This document shows, piece after piece, positions 23,901 through 34,657 of a stretch of DNA of 64,000 bases. Both the position numbers and the translations under genes were made by a program. This DNA comes from Membranipora membranacea (taxonomy: Eukaryota; Bryozoa; Gymnolaemata; Cheilostomatida; Membraniporidae), in assembly GCA_914767715.1 (NCBI GenBank), contig OU612070.1:17720025-17784024 (forward strand), written 5' to 3'. Each line of letters opens with the position of its first letter. The stretch's first letter is position 1. The notes below the pieces were generated by a model. It saw nothing but the letters and a program-made list of their open reading frames with translations. It had not been told where the DNA came from and did no database searches.

Positions 23901-24273
23901 TCATAGAATAAGATCAACAATTATTCTCAAATACTGCACTCTCATAAACCTACGGAAACAGTCATATATTGATAAATCACAATTAAATTTGAATTCAACC
24001 AAAAACACCTTCGTACTATGCTTATGGTGTAAGTTCAGCTCGCTCTCTCGCTCTTACTTGTCAGTGTAACTCACCTGCTTGCGATTTCAATTTTGTATCC
24101 TTTTGTTCTTGTCTCTTGTTAATCTTGTTGTACGCATTGGGTGGTTCTTTCGCTGCAGCGGCATAGGGCCCTGAGAGGAAAGGGTTCCCAATATCTTCCT
24201 GAACCAGGTCGTGGGAGTCTGTAAGAAACGGATTAAAATCACCTTCCTGGTCATCATTAAAAGGGTTAGCCAT
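17992..24273 (-). CDS. Bubblegum-type (ACSBG-like) acyl-CoA synthetase relative, probable pseudoenzyme
   Basis: Exons: 24273-24075 (join uncertain), 23668-23447, 23342-23169, 22901-22702, 22522-22364, 22111-21928, 21693-21440, 21232-20962, 20623-20462, 20201-20013, 19817-19593, 19437-19243, 19093-18859, 18661-18330 and 18177-17992. From 23668 on they stay in frame for 995 residues. The last 740 or so follow ACSBG long-chain acyl-CoA synthetases along their length: WRGMTYSELKRAAEQLACSL, PKCIMVTHDNI, LLIGASIYIPPENA, REIKPTSFQTTPTVWR, FSGRGVFAGYLGDERAT, and the C-terminal ITSFVILPRV. The ATP-binding motifs are decayed. The TSGTTGxPKG loop reads KIKDDYYPKC, the YGxSE region reads YWFDE, the tGD aspartate region reads CKSGAHG, and the GGEN segment reads SSGKC. 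Synthetase activity is therefore unlikely. The first about 250 residues (exons 23668-22364) are low-complexity and unrecognised. The first exon encodes MANPFNDDQEGDFNPF with three NPF motifs but ends in phase 1 while the next starts in phase 0, so the true start may differ (an in-frame ATG lies at 23584). Confidence 0.85.
20013..20201 (-). other. Synthetase exon hidden under a longer false ORF
   Basis: This 189-base, phase-0 exon of the synthetase-like gene encodes the segment from NGKERWVSHLAWSQTVLLDI to REIKPTSFQTTPTVWR. It matches the family stretch between the AMP-binding loop and the VPRVWEK region. It is bounded by a TATTACAG acceptor and a GTGAGT donor. A different minus-strand frame over the same DNA (20322-19972) is longer and starts like a signal peptide, but leaves the synthetase with a gap of about 60 residues. 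Confidence 0.85.
22987..23094. mobile_element. hAT-like MITE with 8-bp target-site duplication
   Basis: The inverted ends TAGATCAAGTTTGATCCATT and AAATGGATCGAGCTTGATTT enclose a second inverted pair, GAGTTGCCCCC and GGGGGCAACTCC. The direct repeat GGACAACC flanks it at 22979-22986 and 23095-23102. Eight-base duplications are typical of hAT transposons. It sits in an intron of the synthetase-like gene. Confidence 0.8.
23690..23876 (-). other. Open reading frame of unclear status in the synthetase-like gene's first intron
   Basis: A minus-strand frame starts MTTVGGRDERERAFPDSSVA and runs 57 codons to a TAA. An acceptor (GACTACAG) would join it in phase to the first exon at 24075, but no good donor joins it in phase to exon 23668. 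It could be an alternative first exon or exon fragment, or chance. No family is recognised. Confidence 0.25.
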
Positions 24274-24828
24274 AGTCACCTCACTGACTGTATCAACTTA
24301 ATAAATAAAAGTGTCTTTGTGAGATTCATTAGGTCTAACACTATTACTGTGTGTTTTATCTCCTGTCAGCTAATTTGGTCCATTACAACAAAGATTACAA
24401 GATTACAAGGACTAAACTAAAACTATATTGGCTCATTGTACACGTTTGTGTATGCATAATAATAACAACAAGGGGACCAAAGTCAGTCTTTTGAAATTGT
24501 AAATTGGTAATTTTCAAAATTCTGAAAAAGTTATCTGGGATGAGGATCGTTACTGCTGTCACTGGTACGTTTCTCAAACTGACCAGGCTCCGCATTTGCA
24601 TCAAAATAACATCCCATAAAGTTCAATGTAGTTAAAACTTCACAGAACTTTTTTTGACCTTGTGATAGGGACTTTCATTGCTCAGTTAAAAGGGACCCTG
24701 TTTAAAAATCTACCAAGAGATATCGAATTTAAATTTCTTTCTGATTTTGACATATCTAGATTTGAAATTCAATTCAAATTTAATATTAGATATTATGAAT
24801 TAATATTTTATATTTTTTATTATTTCAG

Positions 24829-24974
24829 AAGTTGGAGACTACCCTCAGAGATGGGATGGATTGTATGTTGTCGGTTTCCTGTTTGTTATGGGCATCGTCA
24901 ATATTGTTGGATATTTCGTGTGGAAATTCAAATGTCATGGTGCTCAAGACACCGTCTCTCTGAATTCGTTTTAG
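24829..24974 (+). CDS. Terminal exon encoding a single transmembrane segment
   Basis: After a pyrimidine-rich acceptor (TTATTATTTCAG) the frame reads VGDYPQRWDGLYVVGFLFVM, continues with a hydrophobic stretch of about 20 residues, then a short basic tail (WKFKCHGAQ) and ends at TAG. This is the layout of the last exon of a type I membrane protein. It may finish the gene that starts at 17489, with the synthetase-like gene nested in an intron on the other strand. A direct splice from 17811 gives a stop, so internal exons would be required and I did not find them. Confidence 0.45.
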
Positions 24975-25995
24975 CAGTGAAGGCTTAATACTTTTTATTG
25001 TCTATTTACACTGTCTCATTTTTTTCCTTTTACTCCATATGCATTCCATTAGACATCAAACATTCCATTTCTAGCATTTTTGAACTTTGCAACTGCACTT
25101 GTTGAGGTAAGACTAGTTGGTCATACAAAGCTGTTTCATAGAACAACTTTTTTCAGCCATACCATTCAACCTATCATCCTGAGGTCATTTATATGCATGT
25201 GCAAGGCCAAGTTTGAGAGTTGTCACATGTTGTTGAAAAGTAATGACTCCCTACGCTGCTCTACTCGAGGATGACTAGACATGCCATTATTATTGTTAAA
25301 GTACATCACTGGTTATACTTGCACTAAATACCTCTTCGTATTAAAAAAAAATCGGCATTTAAGACTTTCAAACTGGTTTTATAGCCTATATTATAGAACA
25401 TAAACTTTTTTGTAAGTTTTTATAGCAATTATAATGATAGTATATTCACGTTAGTATAACCCTGCAATGGTCTTGTATAGACACTTTCCATTTTTACCTT
25501 AATTGGTTCAGGTCACAGCAAAACATTATTATAGAAAAAAAATAGCCTCAAGAATCAAGAATTAAGGGTCAGTGAACTTGTTTCGACTGACTCTTTTATG
25601 TGTAATAAATTTCATCAAATCTTAATTCAAATGCCTTGTTAGTCTTTGTACCCAATCAATGCCGTGCAAGCAAGCTTCACAATTTTTACTAGTATATGGC
25701 ATTGAAATTTAATCACTTAAATCACATACTTAAAAACAAAAGAATCATCTTAGTGTTATGATTGAGTATCTGAATGCAACCTTAGCTGATATAATGATGC
25801 CTATTAGATTGCTTGATCACCTTGTAGCAAGCTGTGCCTCCAGCGCTGCCAATGTAAATAAGTCTTTTAACCGGCCGCTTTGGTCTTAGTTCAAGCCCAC
25901 TAGTATCCAGGTATGCCTGGTATATTGACTTGTGCCCTGTCTAGTGGTGCTCAGAATTGGGAGTGATTATTACTCGGAGGAAGAATTCTGTAAAT
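24975..25995. other. AT-rich intergenic region
   Basis: About 1 kb with no supported exon or repeat. It presumably holds the promoter of the gene starting at 25996. Nothing else is recognised. Confidence 0.5.
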
Positions 25996-28899
25996 ATGTC
26001 GGCTACAGAATTGTTGATTTCTGTTGCAGTATGCTCAATGTTGATTTATCTCAGTAAGTACTCTGCCCATTTTTACGTTGTCACTCAAGTGTATGTACAT
26101 GGCTGTGTGACAATGCTGTCTATTGCATTAGCCATAGGACTGCCGTATTTCCTAACTTTGGGCTTGGTTTGGGTGGGGGATGGGCTTCCATCCTTCCCAC
26201 CCCCCACACCAAGCCCAAAGTTAGAAAATGCGGCAGTCCTATGGCATTGTCACTGGTTAGAGATTGGGTGGTAAAAGAATGTCACAAACACCACATGTTT
26301 GTCGGTAACTTTATCAGACAGGACTGTGTACTCACAATGAGGAGCTAGTAGTGAAATGGGCATGGACTGTGGCTATGAACAGAACTGTAACTTACATTCT
26401 TACAAAGAGTGCTAGCCAGTAGTTGAATGTCAATGGTAATAGATAAATGATAATTGCGCAAAAAGCGCCTTGATGATGCAGTGGTTTAGTGCAGAAGACT
26501 ATGTCCAAAATAGACTCCAAAGAGAACTCACACCTTCATTGAAGGCTTGACTTGTAATTGCATGCATTTTTTTGCAACATTTTTTGCCCTCATTGTTTTA
26601 TGATAAGTCGCTGAGACTGACGGGTTTTTGTCGCCCTATGGTATAGACATAATATGTTGTGCCTGCTAGGATGGCGCATAACTTGTTATTGTATAATGAT
26701 GTGGTAACTGTTTCAGGTAGTTGCTCACCAATAGATAGACTTTTTCCAAAGGGTGTCCCGTCTGATACGTTATGGTTCACGACTGCAACAACTGTGTTTA
26801 TGGTGAGTAGTAAGTAATGAAATCTGAGAGAAAGAAGAACTTGAGTAAGGCTCAGCCATCAATAAGAACAAATCTGGAGTCACACAGACTTAATATTATT
26901 CTAATGGTTGTATATCTTAAATCTTATCGTACATCCATGAAAAACAGACTCAAACTTCTTCATTACTTTACGATCTTAAAGTCCATTTTCTCGGGTCCTG
27001 GGTATGAAGTAATTGTATCAATTTTTCCAAAAAAAGATGATGTGACTCGGGGATCTGTTATTTCCACCGTCTCGTTGACGTGTTCAGGTACTGCATGGCC
27101 CTCCAGAGTCAAATAAGTGTTTGATTTGAATTGGTCATAATGTAGATCATTATGTGGGGCTCAAAAACTTTCGGTATTTAGACTAACTTTAGCCAAGGAG
27201 TTAAAGACACTTTAAATCCTTGCTCTGGCTGAATTGTCGTTGTAGACTGAGACACCTTATGAATGGTTCAGTACTTCAGATCATACTCGTGAGGACTCCC
27301 CATTATACACAACTACGCTACCACTGATTAGGTCTACACAGGTTGGTAACCATAACTGGACCAGTATATCTATCCTATGATGATGATTTCTGGAGTTCCC
27401 ACAAAAAATTGAGTTTGTGATAGCAAGTTGCTAGTTTGACCTAACTATCAGCCTAGGATTTCCAAGTAGAAGCTAAATTTTGTCAAGCTGCAAAGCGTAT
27501 TCATGTGAATCAGACATAATGAGTGAAAGTTTAATGGCATTATGTGCTGTCTGACCATTGTTCTAGTCTCTAGTGAACCTAGTAAACCTTTAGATTTACT
27601 ACAATAGTGAATTCCCTGCTTTACAATAGGCACTACTATCCTATATACAAAACAACTGTGCGTAAACTTGACCAGTAGGTTAGATTCCAGTCTCTTGCCA
27701 AATCACTAGAAAAAGGCCAAGCAAGCTATGACACCTCCATAAATATGACATATTATATGAACATCAACTTTTTGTTTCAGGGCATAACTTTAGGTAAACC
27801 ATACAGGTCGAGTGAAGGACTATTCCATACATCCACGCAACAGCCTCTTCGGTAAGTGGTAAGCCAAATTGATAAACAAGATTCGCCGCAGGTTATAAAA
27901 TTTACGTTGAGAATTTTCCTATCAGCTGAAGAATAACAATTATTATTAGAGCCACTTGGTTGTTGATGCTTTATCTTGTAGGCAAGCAATAAATTACTCA
28001 AAAAGTGCTCATTTTATTTGAATCCACAGGTACACCACAAGATGGATAGATCAAGGAAACAATGAAGAGTTTGTACACCTGTTGGCCGCAGCTGTCTCTG
28101 TAGTCATACTGATTGTGATTATAGTCGTTCTGACTATCTACGTAATAAAAACTGTCAAAGTCAAAGGACACCCTCAAGTCGGAATAGAGTTGACGTCATG
28201 TACTAATAGAGATGCTGACGGCCGGTTAGGTGATCAGAGTCAACAGCGTCATCAAGGTAAGGATATACGTTGTGTGATATTCATGGAGGAAAATGTCAGC
28301 ATATACCCAAGTGACTTGATCTTGATGTTTCTGAGAATACACTTGTACCACCTCTAACATTTCATTTTTGTAAGTACCACATGAGCATGCTAGAAAATTT
28401 GATGATGCATGTAAACTGGCTATATTGAAATAGGTTTGATGAGTACAAACATGATAAATAATTAGGTTTTAGAAGTCAATTTGAAATGCAACAGGATTCC
28501 TGCCCACCATTAAAGAAGTTACCAATACTGCTGCTATTAATTGTAGATTAGGAAATGTTCTAATTCTTTTAACCTTATCTTTTGAAATTTCATAAAAATC
28601 ATTATCCTATACTACTTTTGCATGAAGATATCAAACTATATTAATGCTTGCATTGTTCCTGCCCAGTTTTTGAACACCAAGACAACGTTTGGGCACTTAA
28701 ACTAGGGCTATCACTTTGTTTCATGATGAGGCAGGCAAGGTAACGTTATATCCTTTATTTGATGACAGGGCCTACGACGCAGAATTATTGTAATTTGAGC
28801 ATTGGTTGGTCATCCACCAGCTCAGATGTCTTTTTGTCATCAGGCTTCCTGGCAGCAAGCACTAATATTCCTAGACAAGGACCCGAGTACGTTGTGTAG
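25996..28899 (+). CDS. Novel single-pass type I membrane protein, 246 aa
   Basis: Exons: 25996-26053, 26717-26802, 26982-27087, 27280-27341, 27781-27851, 28030-28256 and 28769-28899; all phases agree. Exon 1 encodes a signal peptide (MSATELLISVAVCSMLIYLS). The outer part is short with few cysteines (SSCSPIDRLFPKG, then YEVIVSIFPKKDDVTRGSV and STVSLTC). Exon 6 carries a strongly hydrophobic helix (VSVVILIVIIVVLTIYVI) followed by a basic stop-transfer KTVKVKG. The roughly 80-residue cytoplasmic tail is rich in S, T and Q and ends GPEYVV, a possible PDZ-binding end. I recognise no family; the β-strand-rich outer region faintly recalls small lectin-like or MRH folds but without their cysteine pattern. 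Exon 4 limits are the weakest: an acceptor at 27245 opens a longer frame out of phase. Confidence 0.6.
26131..26245. repeat. Long imperfect hairpin (115 bp) in an intron
   Basis: The arm GCCATAGGACTGCCGTATTT and the region CCTAACTTTGGGCTTGG pair with the complement ending GCAGTCCTATGGC, about 50 bp per arm around a C-rich centre. It lies in intron 1 of the membrane-protein gene and keeps a chance ORF open (25957-26274). Probably another foldback element. Confidence 0.75.
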
Positions 28900-29279
28900 A
28901 GTCACATGGTACAGAGAGTACACAGAGTACACAGTGACAACAGGGTAGCTTCAGCATATTCTTGATCAGTTTGTTATCCTCTGTGGATAAGCAGAGTTCC
29001 TATATTGACAGTTTCAACACTGATCTAAGACAGAATTACGTTGACTCAATGAGGTTCAGCGATGGTCACACTTAGTTCATTTTGCCTGGTTTAAGGAGTG
29101 CAATCCAAATGAAGGCGCAAATGGCAAAAATGGATTAACGTTTATGTAAGCAAATCAGCTCTACAGAAACATATCCATGGCTGTACATTTGAAAAAGTCT
29201 GAAGTATTGAACCTGTGGAGAGACAAACCCTTGCCGATATTCATTATAACATTATTCAATGACAATATCAACTGTCTGG
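28900..29279. other. Short intergenic stretch
   Basis: Between the membrane-protein stop and the SINE. A short ORF begins at 29177 but runs into the SINE and has no support. Nothing else is seen. Confidence 0.4.
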
Positions 29280-29395
29280 AGGTGGAGGTAGCCCAGTTGG
29301 TTAGACCGACGGTCCTTCAGCATGCAAGTGAGATTCAAAACCTTGACCTTCACATGAAAGGTCGTGGGTTTGAATCCCACTACAGTCCATCAACT
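29280..29395 (+). mobile_element. tRNA-derived SINE or tRNA pseudogene
   Basis: A-box-like TAGCCCAGTTGGTTAG lies at about 29289-29304. A B box GGTTTGAATCC lies at 29367-29377 within a perfect T-arm (GTGGG, 7-base loop, CCCAC). The spacing between boxes is long and no acceptor stem pairs with the 3' end, so this is not a functional tRNA. An RNA polymerase III-derived SINE head is the likely reading. The full 3' body was not defined. Confidence 0.55.
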
Positions 29396-29859
29396 TCTTA
29401 ATTTTGGCCTAGCTGACCTAGCTGCGAACAGAGAGCATCCTGGCCCAGAAATTTCAGCTTCGCCATTAAGGCAAGAAATATTTTGATGTAGCGTGTGATA
29501 CGACCATCTGATTTTAATCAACCATTCTATTTTATCCAGTTTATCTTAGCCCAATTTGACGTGGTTTATTGTGTGTACACATGTCTGCGAGCGAGTGAGT
29601 GGGTATGACACAACCCTGGGTGTGAAGACAGGCTGCACTTGTTCCAAATGACAGTAATTTTACTTATTCCGTTCATATTCCTACATCTTGATCTTGATAC
29701 TGGTTATTGCATCGTATTTTTTCGAGCACTAGTTTCCTAATTAGCTAGTGTGGTCATGTTTGTACAGTTTTTGTTTTTATTTAACACTTCTATTCCATCC
29801 AACCTACTGAATTCCTGGTGTATCAGGAAATAACTGCAACCAGCGCAACCCAGTTTTGC

Positions 29860-29980
29860 TTAGCTCAAAATTGATCCATTTACCTGCAATTGGAGTTGCT
29901 ACCCCTCAAGCTGCCACAGCTGTGCAGCGATTCAAAATGCGGATGAATTGGATCAAAGTTGTTCTAGGTTTTCACCCATA
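29860..29980. mobile_element. Degenerate MITE copy
   Basis: The left part reads ATTGATCCATTTACCTGCAA, then GGAGTTGC. The inverted right part reads GCGGATGAATTGGATCAAAG, then TTGTTCTAGG. Same family as 22987-23094, with no clear target duplication. Confidence 0.6.
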
Positions 29981-31249
29981 CCAACTATACCAACTATTAC
30001 CTACACACTGAATTTTAACATTTTATAATACATTCTTGGCCAGTAATCCATCCCATAGGAGTGTTTCTCCACTGCTTTACAATTAAAAACTGAATTTTTA
30101 ATTTGTTAGTTTTTCAATTGAGTTTTTATTTAAATTGATTTACCAAACACCTTAGAAAACATCCGATTAGGATGTAGTGATTCAATATTTTTATTTGAAT
30201 AGTCCGAAAGAAATAGTACACAATAATTGACATCGGTGATTACCGTATTTACTGCTGAAATCAGACTGACTCTGACTAGTGGTACAAAGGTGGATTCTGT
30301 GAAGCATAATATTCCAACAAATAACAGCTATGGCAATGAACAGTGTGTCTATATCTTTGTGACTTACTCTCTAGAGTCTAGAGTGTGTTTGCATACTTTT
30401 TGATTGTGGCGCCAACTATAGAAAAAATGAGTGTAGCGTTGTAGGAAACAAAATTAGAAACTGTGCAAGGTGCATCCCGCGGATACAATCAGTATTCTGC
30501 AATTGTTGGCAGAGCAGTTCTCAACTCTCTTTTCTGTTTCTTTTAAATTATCCAACCATCAAACAGAAAACTGAGATAAGTTTCCGCAGTCTGTTTGAAC
30601 ATCAGAGTTGTTTTCTCAGGAACAAAGGAAGCATAACTCTTAATTGGCTCACCAACATATTTATTGGCTACAAACTCCAACAAGGGAGGGTATATGCCAC
30701 CCTCCCTGCTCCAACCTCTCTCACATAAGGTGCAGCTAGGCATTTCAAACAAAACTGCTTTCAATTAATTTTTGCAATCTTGTCGACCGTTTTTGCAATC
30801 GTCGTTTATAATCGAGCAATGATAAAATATCCATTCATTCACCTTGTCAGAGCACCTGCCACTAGAGTGAAACAATGTGACAAGTTAGACAAGATGCTGT
30901 ACAACCATAAACAAATTATGCTCCTTGTTTTGTGTATTGACATTTATTTATATCCATTATCTATTATGTATAATAAGAATTATTGGTCATGAGCAGTGAA
31001 AAAATATCATTATGAGATAGACATTGGTTGAATATAAGATCAGAATATAATGAGAATACACAGAATATGTAGGAATCTGTAATGGTATAATTAGTCATCA
31101 CACAGTATAGTTCTATTAGTAGCTGTTTATATTTATTATCATTATACAGGGATGTTTGTAATCACTGGTCATACCAGCGGGTGGGGGGTTGGGGGTCTTT
31201 AAATTAAAATCATTCCTCCTTTATTTCTAATTGAAAGACCACCCACCCT

Positions 31250-31364
31250 AGACCAAGTTTGGTCCATTCGCCTGCATTTGGAATTGCCCCCAATAAACTA
31301 GTCACGCCGTTGCCGGTGTAAGGGAGCAACTGGAATGCAGGCAATTGGATAAAACTTGATCTAC
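31250..31364. mobile_element. hAT-like MITE with 8-bp target-site duplication
   Basis: The ends AGACCAAGTTTGGTCCATTC and GGATAAAACTTGATCTAC are imperfect inverted repeats, with the inner pair GCATTTGGAATTGCCCCC and GGGAGCAACTGGAATGC. CCCACCCT flanks it at 31242-31249 and 31365-31372. Same family as 22987-23094. Confidence 0.75.
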
Positions 31365-32177
31365 CCCACCCTGATCAAAAGTAGCCATTATTGGACATGA
31401 GACCGGCAGTACTGATTGTACTGGTATCATTATCCCTCCACCCGGGCAATGTCAGGGGATCATCGGTCGGCTGCCATCTCTAAGCGGCGCATCCCAAAAT
31501 CTATGTTGCATGTTACACATTCACCGCCTACACCCCTCCCCATCTACATAGGCTTTCTACTTCTAACAGTGCATTTCTACTGCCCTCCCCCCTAGCACAC
31601 CACAGATTGAGTTTCCTAATCTACTCCAGGTAAAAACAAGTTTAAGTTGGGGTAAAAATAAATCTTATCTTACCCCCAAAAACGCCTTATCCTTTCTTTA
31701 TTATCCCCTCACTTCTGAAACAAAACTCTGAAACAAAAAGACTGTCTATTTGCTTTTTTTATCATTTCTACTGCATATTATTTACAATTGATTTCAACTT
31801 TTTTTCTATCTAATTCGATTGCACTATTTATGTTCTTATTATCATCGTTAGCAATACACACTCATTATTCTTTTTTTAGTCATGCAATTTGAGGCAAATA
31901 AATGAAGTTACCATGTAGTATTAATATTATTTATTTATTATACCGTGCAAATCTATAACGGCAGAAATAAACACATTACTAGCAATATTGCACAAGATAA
32001 CCACTGGGTGATGATGATGCCTTGCAATGATGGTTCAGCTCTATCTATATTGAGCAATACAAAGATAAGCCTGAAATAAGATCCTATCGTACTGCTTGGA
32101 CCCCGAGTCTATAGTCACAAATACTAAGCTTAATTCAGTCTAGCCCATATATCGTAGTAAACTTCCTGAACACTAAC

Positions 32178-32390
32178 CAGACTACAGCGCTAACCAGACT
32201 ACATACTGACCAGACTACATACTTACCAGACTACATACTGACCAGACTACATACTGACCAGACCACATACTGACCAGACTACATACTGACCAGACTACAT
32301 ACTGACCAGATACTATACTAACCAGACTACATACTGACCAGATACTATACTAACCAGACTACATACTGACCAGGCTACATTCCGACTATC
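32178..32390. repeat. Minisatellite, 16-bp unit (ACCAGACTACATACTG)
   Basis: About a dozen imperfect copies of a 16-17 bp unit. The same CCAGACTAC core recurs in the arrays at 32640-32975 and 34898-35100. Confidence 0.9.
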
Positions 32391-32616
32391 ACTATGATAT
32401 CACTTGTACACCTCAGACACGACCAGTTGTACAGGATGCTATAAAGCGCTAAGACTGTACATCACTCAGATTCTTGCGGCTGTGAGAGATGTTCATGTCA
32501 GTATGAACATCTCTCACAGCCCGTGACACAGGATACTATCCTCAGCGCTAAGCTGTGCCTCTCTCAATAATCTGCGATCATGTGAAGCTCCAAGTGATAT
32601 CTTATGCATTAGCCAA
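32391..32616. repeat. Composite repeat copy 1 with 19-bp-stem hairpin
   Basis: A segment of about 210 bp starting near ATCACTATGATATCACTTGT, repeated at 32988-33176 and 34658-34871. It contains the hairpin GGCTGTGAGAGATGTTCAT, loop GTCAGT, then the complementary arm: 19 paired bases. It always adjoins a CCAGACTAC minisatellite. No ORF is conserved. Confidence 0.85.
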
Positions 32617-32639
32617 GGCTGATCTCAAACAACACACTG

Positions 32640-32975
32640 ATAACCAGACTACAATGCTAAACAGACTACAATGCTAAACAGACTACAATGCTAAACAGAC
32701 TACAACGCTATCCAGACTCCAATGCTATCCAGACTCCAACCTATCCAGACTCCAATGCTATCCAGACTCCAATGCTATCCAGACTCCAATGCTATCCAGA
32801 CTCCAATGCTATCCAGACTCCAATGCTATCCAGACTCCAATGCTATCCAGACTCCATTGCCATCCAGACTCCAATGCTATCCAGACTCCAATGCTATCCA
32901 GACTCCAATGCTCACCAGACTACAATGCTCACCAGACTACAATGCTCACCAGACTACAATGCTAATCAAACTGCA
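32640..32975. repeat. Minisatellite, 17-bp unit (CCAGACTCCAATGCTAT)
   Basis: About 19 near-identical copies. Because 17 is not a multiple of 3, several overlapping artefactual ORFs stay open through it (32688-33048). Confidence 0.92.
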
Positions 32976-32987
32976 TTCTAACTATCA

Positions 32988-33176
32988 CTATGATATCACT
33001 TGTACACCTCAGACACGACCAGTTGTACAGGATGCTATAAAGCGCTAAGACTGTACATCAATCATGTCAGTATGAACATCTCTTACAACCCGTGACACAG
33101 GTTACTATCCTCAGCGCTAAGCTGTGCCTCTCTCAATAATCTGCGATCTTGTGAAGCTCCAAGTGATATCTCGTTC
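32988..33176. repeat. Composite repeat copy 2, hairpin arm deleted
   Basis: Same segment as 32391-32616, but about 35 bases including the left hairpin arm are missing. Only the right arm (ATGAACATCTCTTACAA) remains. Confidence 0.85.
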
Positions 33177-33649
33177 TCATATAGGCCTACTGAAGAAGTT
33201 ATTCAATCTGTTAGACGGCAATAGAAAGCATTCCAGAAGCAGAGACATCAGCGAGAATAGATACAACCAGCAGTATCTAACTAATACCGATGTTGTCTCT
33301 CACAAGAGAGCAGAGTATTCCATCACTAAGGAACATAAAGGTTCTGTATTGACAACACAAGCATGAAGCCAATCGCAAAGTTGAAAATGCTTTCAAGCAT
33401 GGGTCCAGCCTCAATTACCAGCAGAAGAAAAGTGTGCGCTTCCTATAAGCTGAGACGTATCAGTGTATATAGGGAACTCAACAAAAACTTTCCATTCCTA
33501 ATGACAGTGTACTTGGGTCCCGGACAGGACAAATGATCTGTCCCAGGCCTACCAGAAAGATTACTTACATACTCAAAGCTATATGGTTCAATGATCATAC
33601 TCATAGACCATGCATATCTTAATAGAGCTTCATACAACATCATAGAGCT

Positions 33650-33780
33650 TCATAGAACGTCATAGAATATCATAAATATATATTCATAGAACATTGTACA
33701 ATATCATAGAAACTTCATAGAATGTTATATCTACATGGAACGTCATAGAATGTCATAAATGTATATTCATAGAACGTCAA
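33650..33780. repeat. Degenerate CATAGAA-type short repeats
   Basis: Multiple imperfect copies of TCATAGAACGTCATAGAAT interspersed with AT-rich sequence. Confidence 0.6.
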
Positions 33781-34059
33781 GGTGGTACCACCAACAAGCC
33801 ATATGAAGACTCGTATCTTGTGAACGCTTGCTCATACATTTAGCCATAAGTTGGGTGGGTTGTAAGTAAACCCCTAATTCACCCCTAGCTTACAGCGTTG
33901 TATGCTATAAAGAAAAACCCATAAGTATGATTTCACATGAACGAGTGAAATTGTTTCGGTACCTTATATAGCATGCAAGTAAACCAGGCTTTGCAGGTAC
34001 TGTATCTTGTATAAGACATTATTTATTTATAAATGAATATATGTTTAACATTTTTAAAG

Positions 34060-34117
34060 TTATGTATTTATATAGATGTATTTATATAGATGTATTTATA
34101 TAGATGTATTTATATGC
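34060..34117. repeat. Tandem repeat, 15-bp unit GTATTTATATAGAT
   Basis: About four direct copies of an AT-rich unit of about 15 bp. Confidence 0.75.
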
Positions 34118-34657
34118 GATTGCTCTCATTGTTATTATTCTTAAGACTTGGTGCCTCCAAGGAGCAAATGACTCCAAAATATATAGAAAGGTATGCAGGT
34201 GGTTATTTCCCTGATCGCTAGTTTAGTCTCAGTACTCCAGGGTACATAAGCTTGAGAAAACTTCTAATTCAGATAGAGAAGAGCATGATACAACCATAAG
34301 AACATGACACAGGTAGGACTTGACACAGCAAACCAATTGCAGACGAGACTTGCCTGCGAATAGCACTAAGTGTACAAAATGGAGATAAACAGGTCAAACC
34401 TCTATCCAACCGATCTGCAAATTCGAAATAAAACTAGTAGTACTGTCCTGCCCTACAACCCAACTAGACTATGAGAGCCAGAGGCTGGAAGATGAAGATG
34501 AGACAGGATATCATATTTGTGTCTGTTCTTACGTCATCAGTTACCAGTGAGTACCTTCTAAAACAGCTGAGTACCAAGGCATCGTTTCCATCAGCAAAAC
34601 TTACATCAGCATCATCACGTCAGCCCAGCCCATCTTCAGAGGATCAAACAACAATCA

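Larger units (their letters stand above)
29396..32160. other. Intergenic region with MITE copies
   Basis: No supported gene. It holds two copies of the AGATCAAGTTTGATCC MITE family (about 29860-29980 and 31250-31364). A 73-codon minus-strand ORF at 30764-30543 (start-like MKAVLFEMPSCTLCERGW) has no recognisable domain or splice context. The rest is AT-rich. Confidence 0.5.

Noticed and set aside
25957-26274. 105-codon plus-strand ORF as one exon
   Set aside because: A GTAAGT donor at 26054 ends the coding part; the rest of the frame is open only because it runs through the 26131-26245 hairpin.
27246-27341. Longer version of exon 4 of the membrane-protein gene (ETPYEWFSTS frame)
   Set aside because: Starting at 27246 breaks the phase with exon 3; the acceptor before 27280 keeps frame. 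The longer form remains possible if exon 3 ends differently.
32688-33048. Two overlapping repeat-protein ORFs
   Set aside because: Produced by a 17-bp minisatellite, which stays open in several frames by chance.
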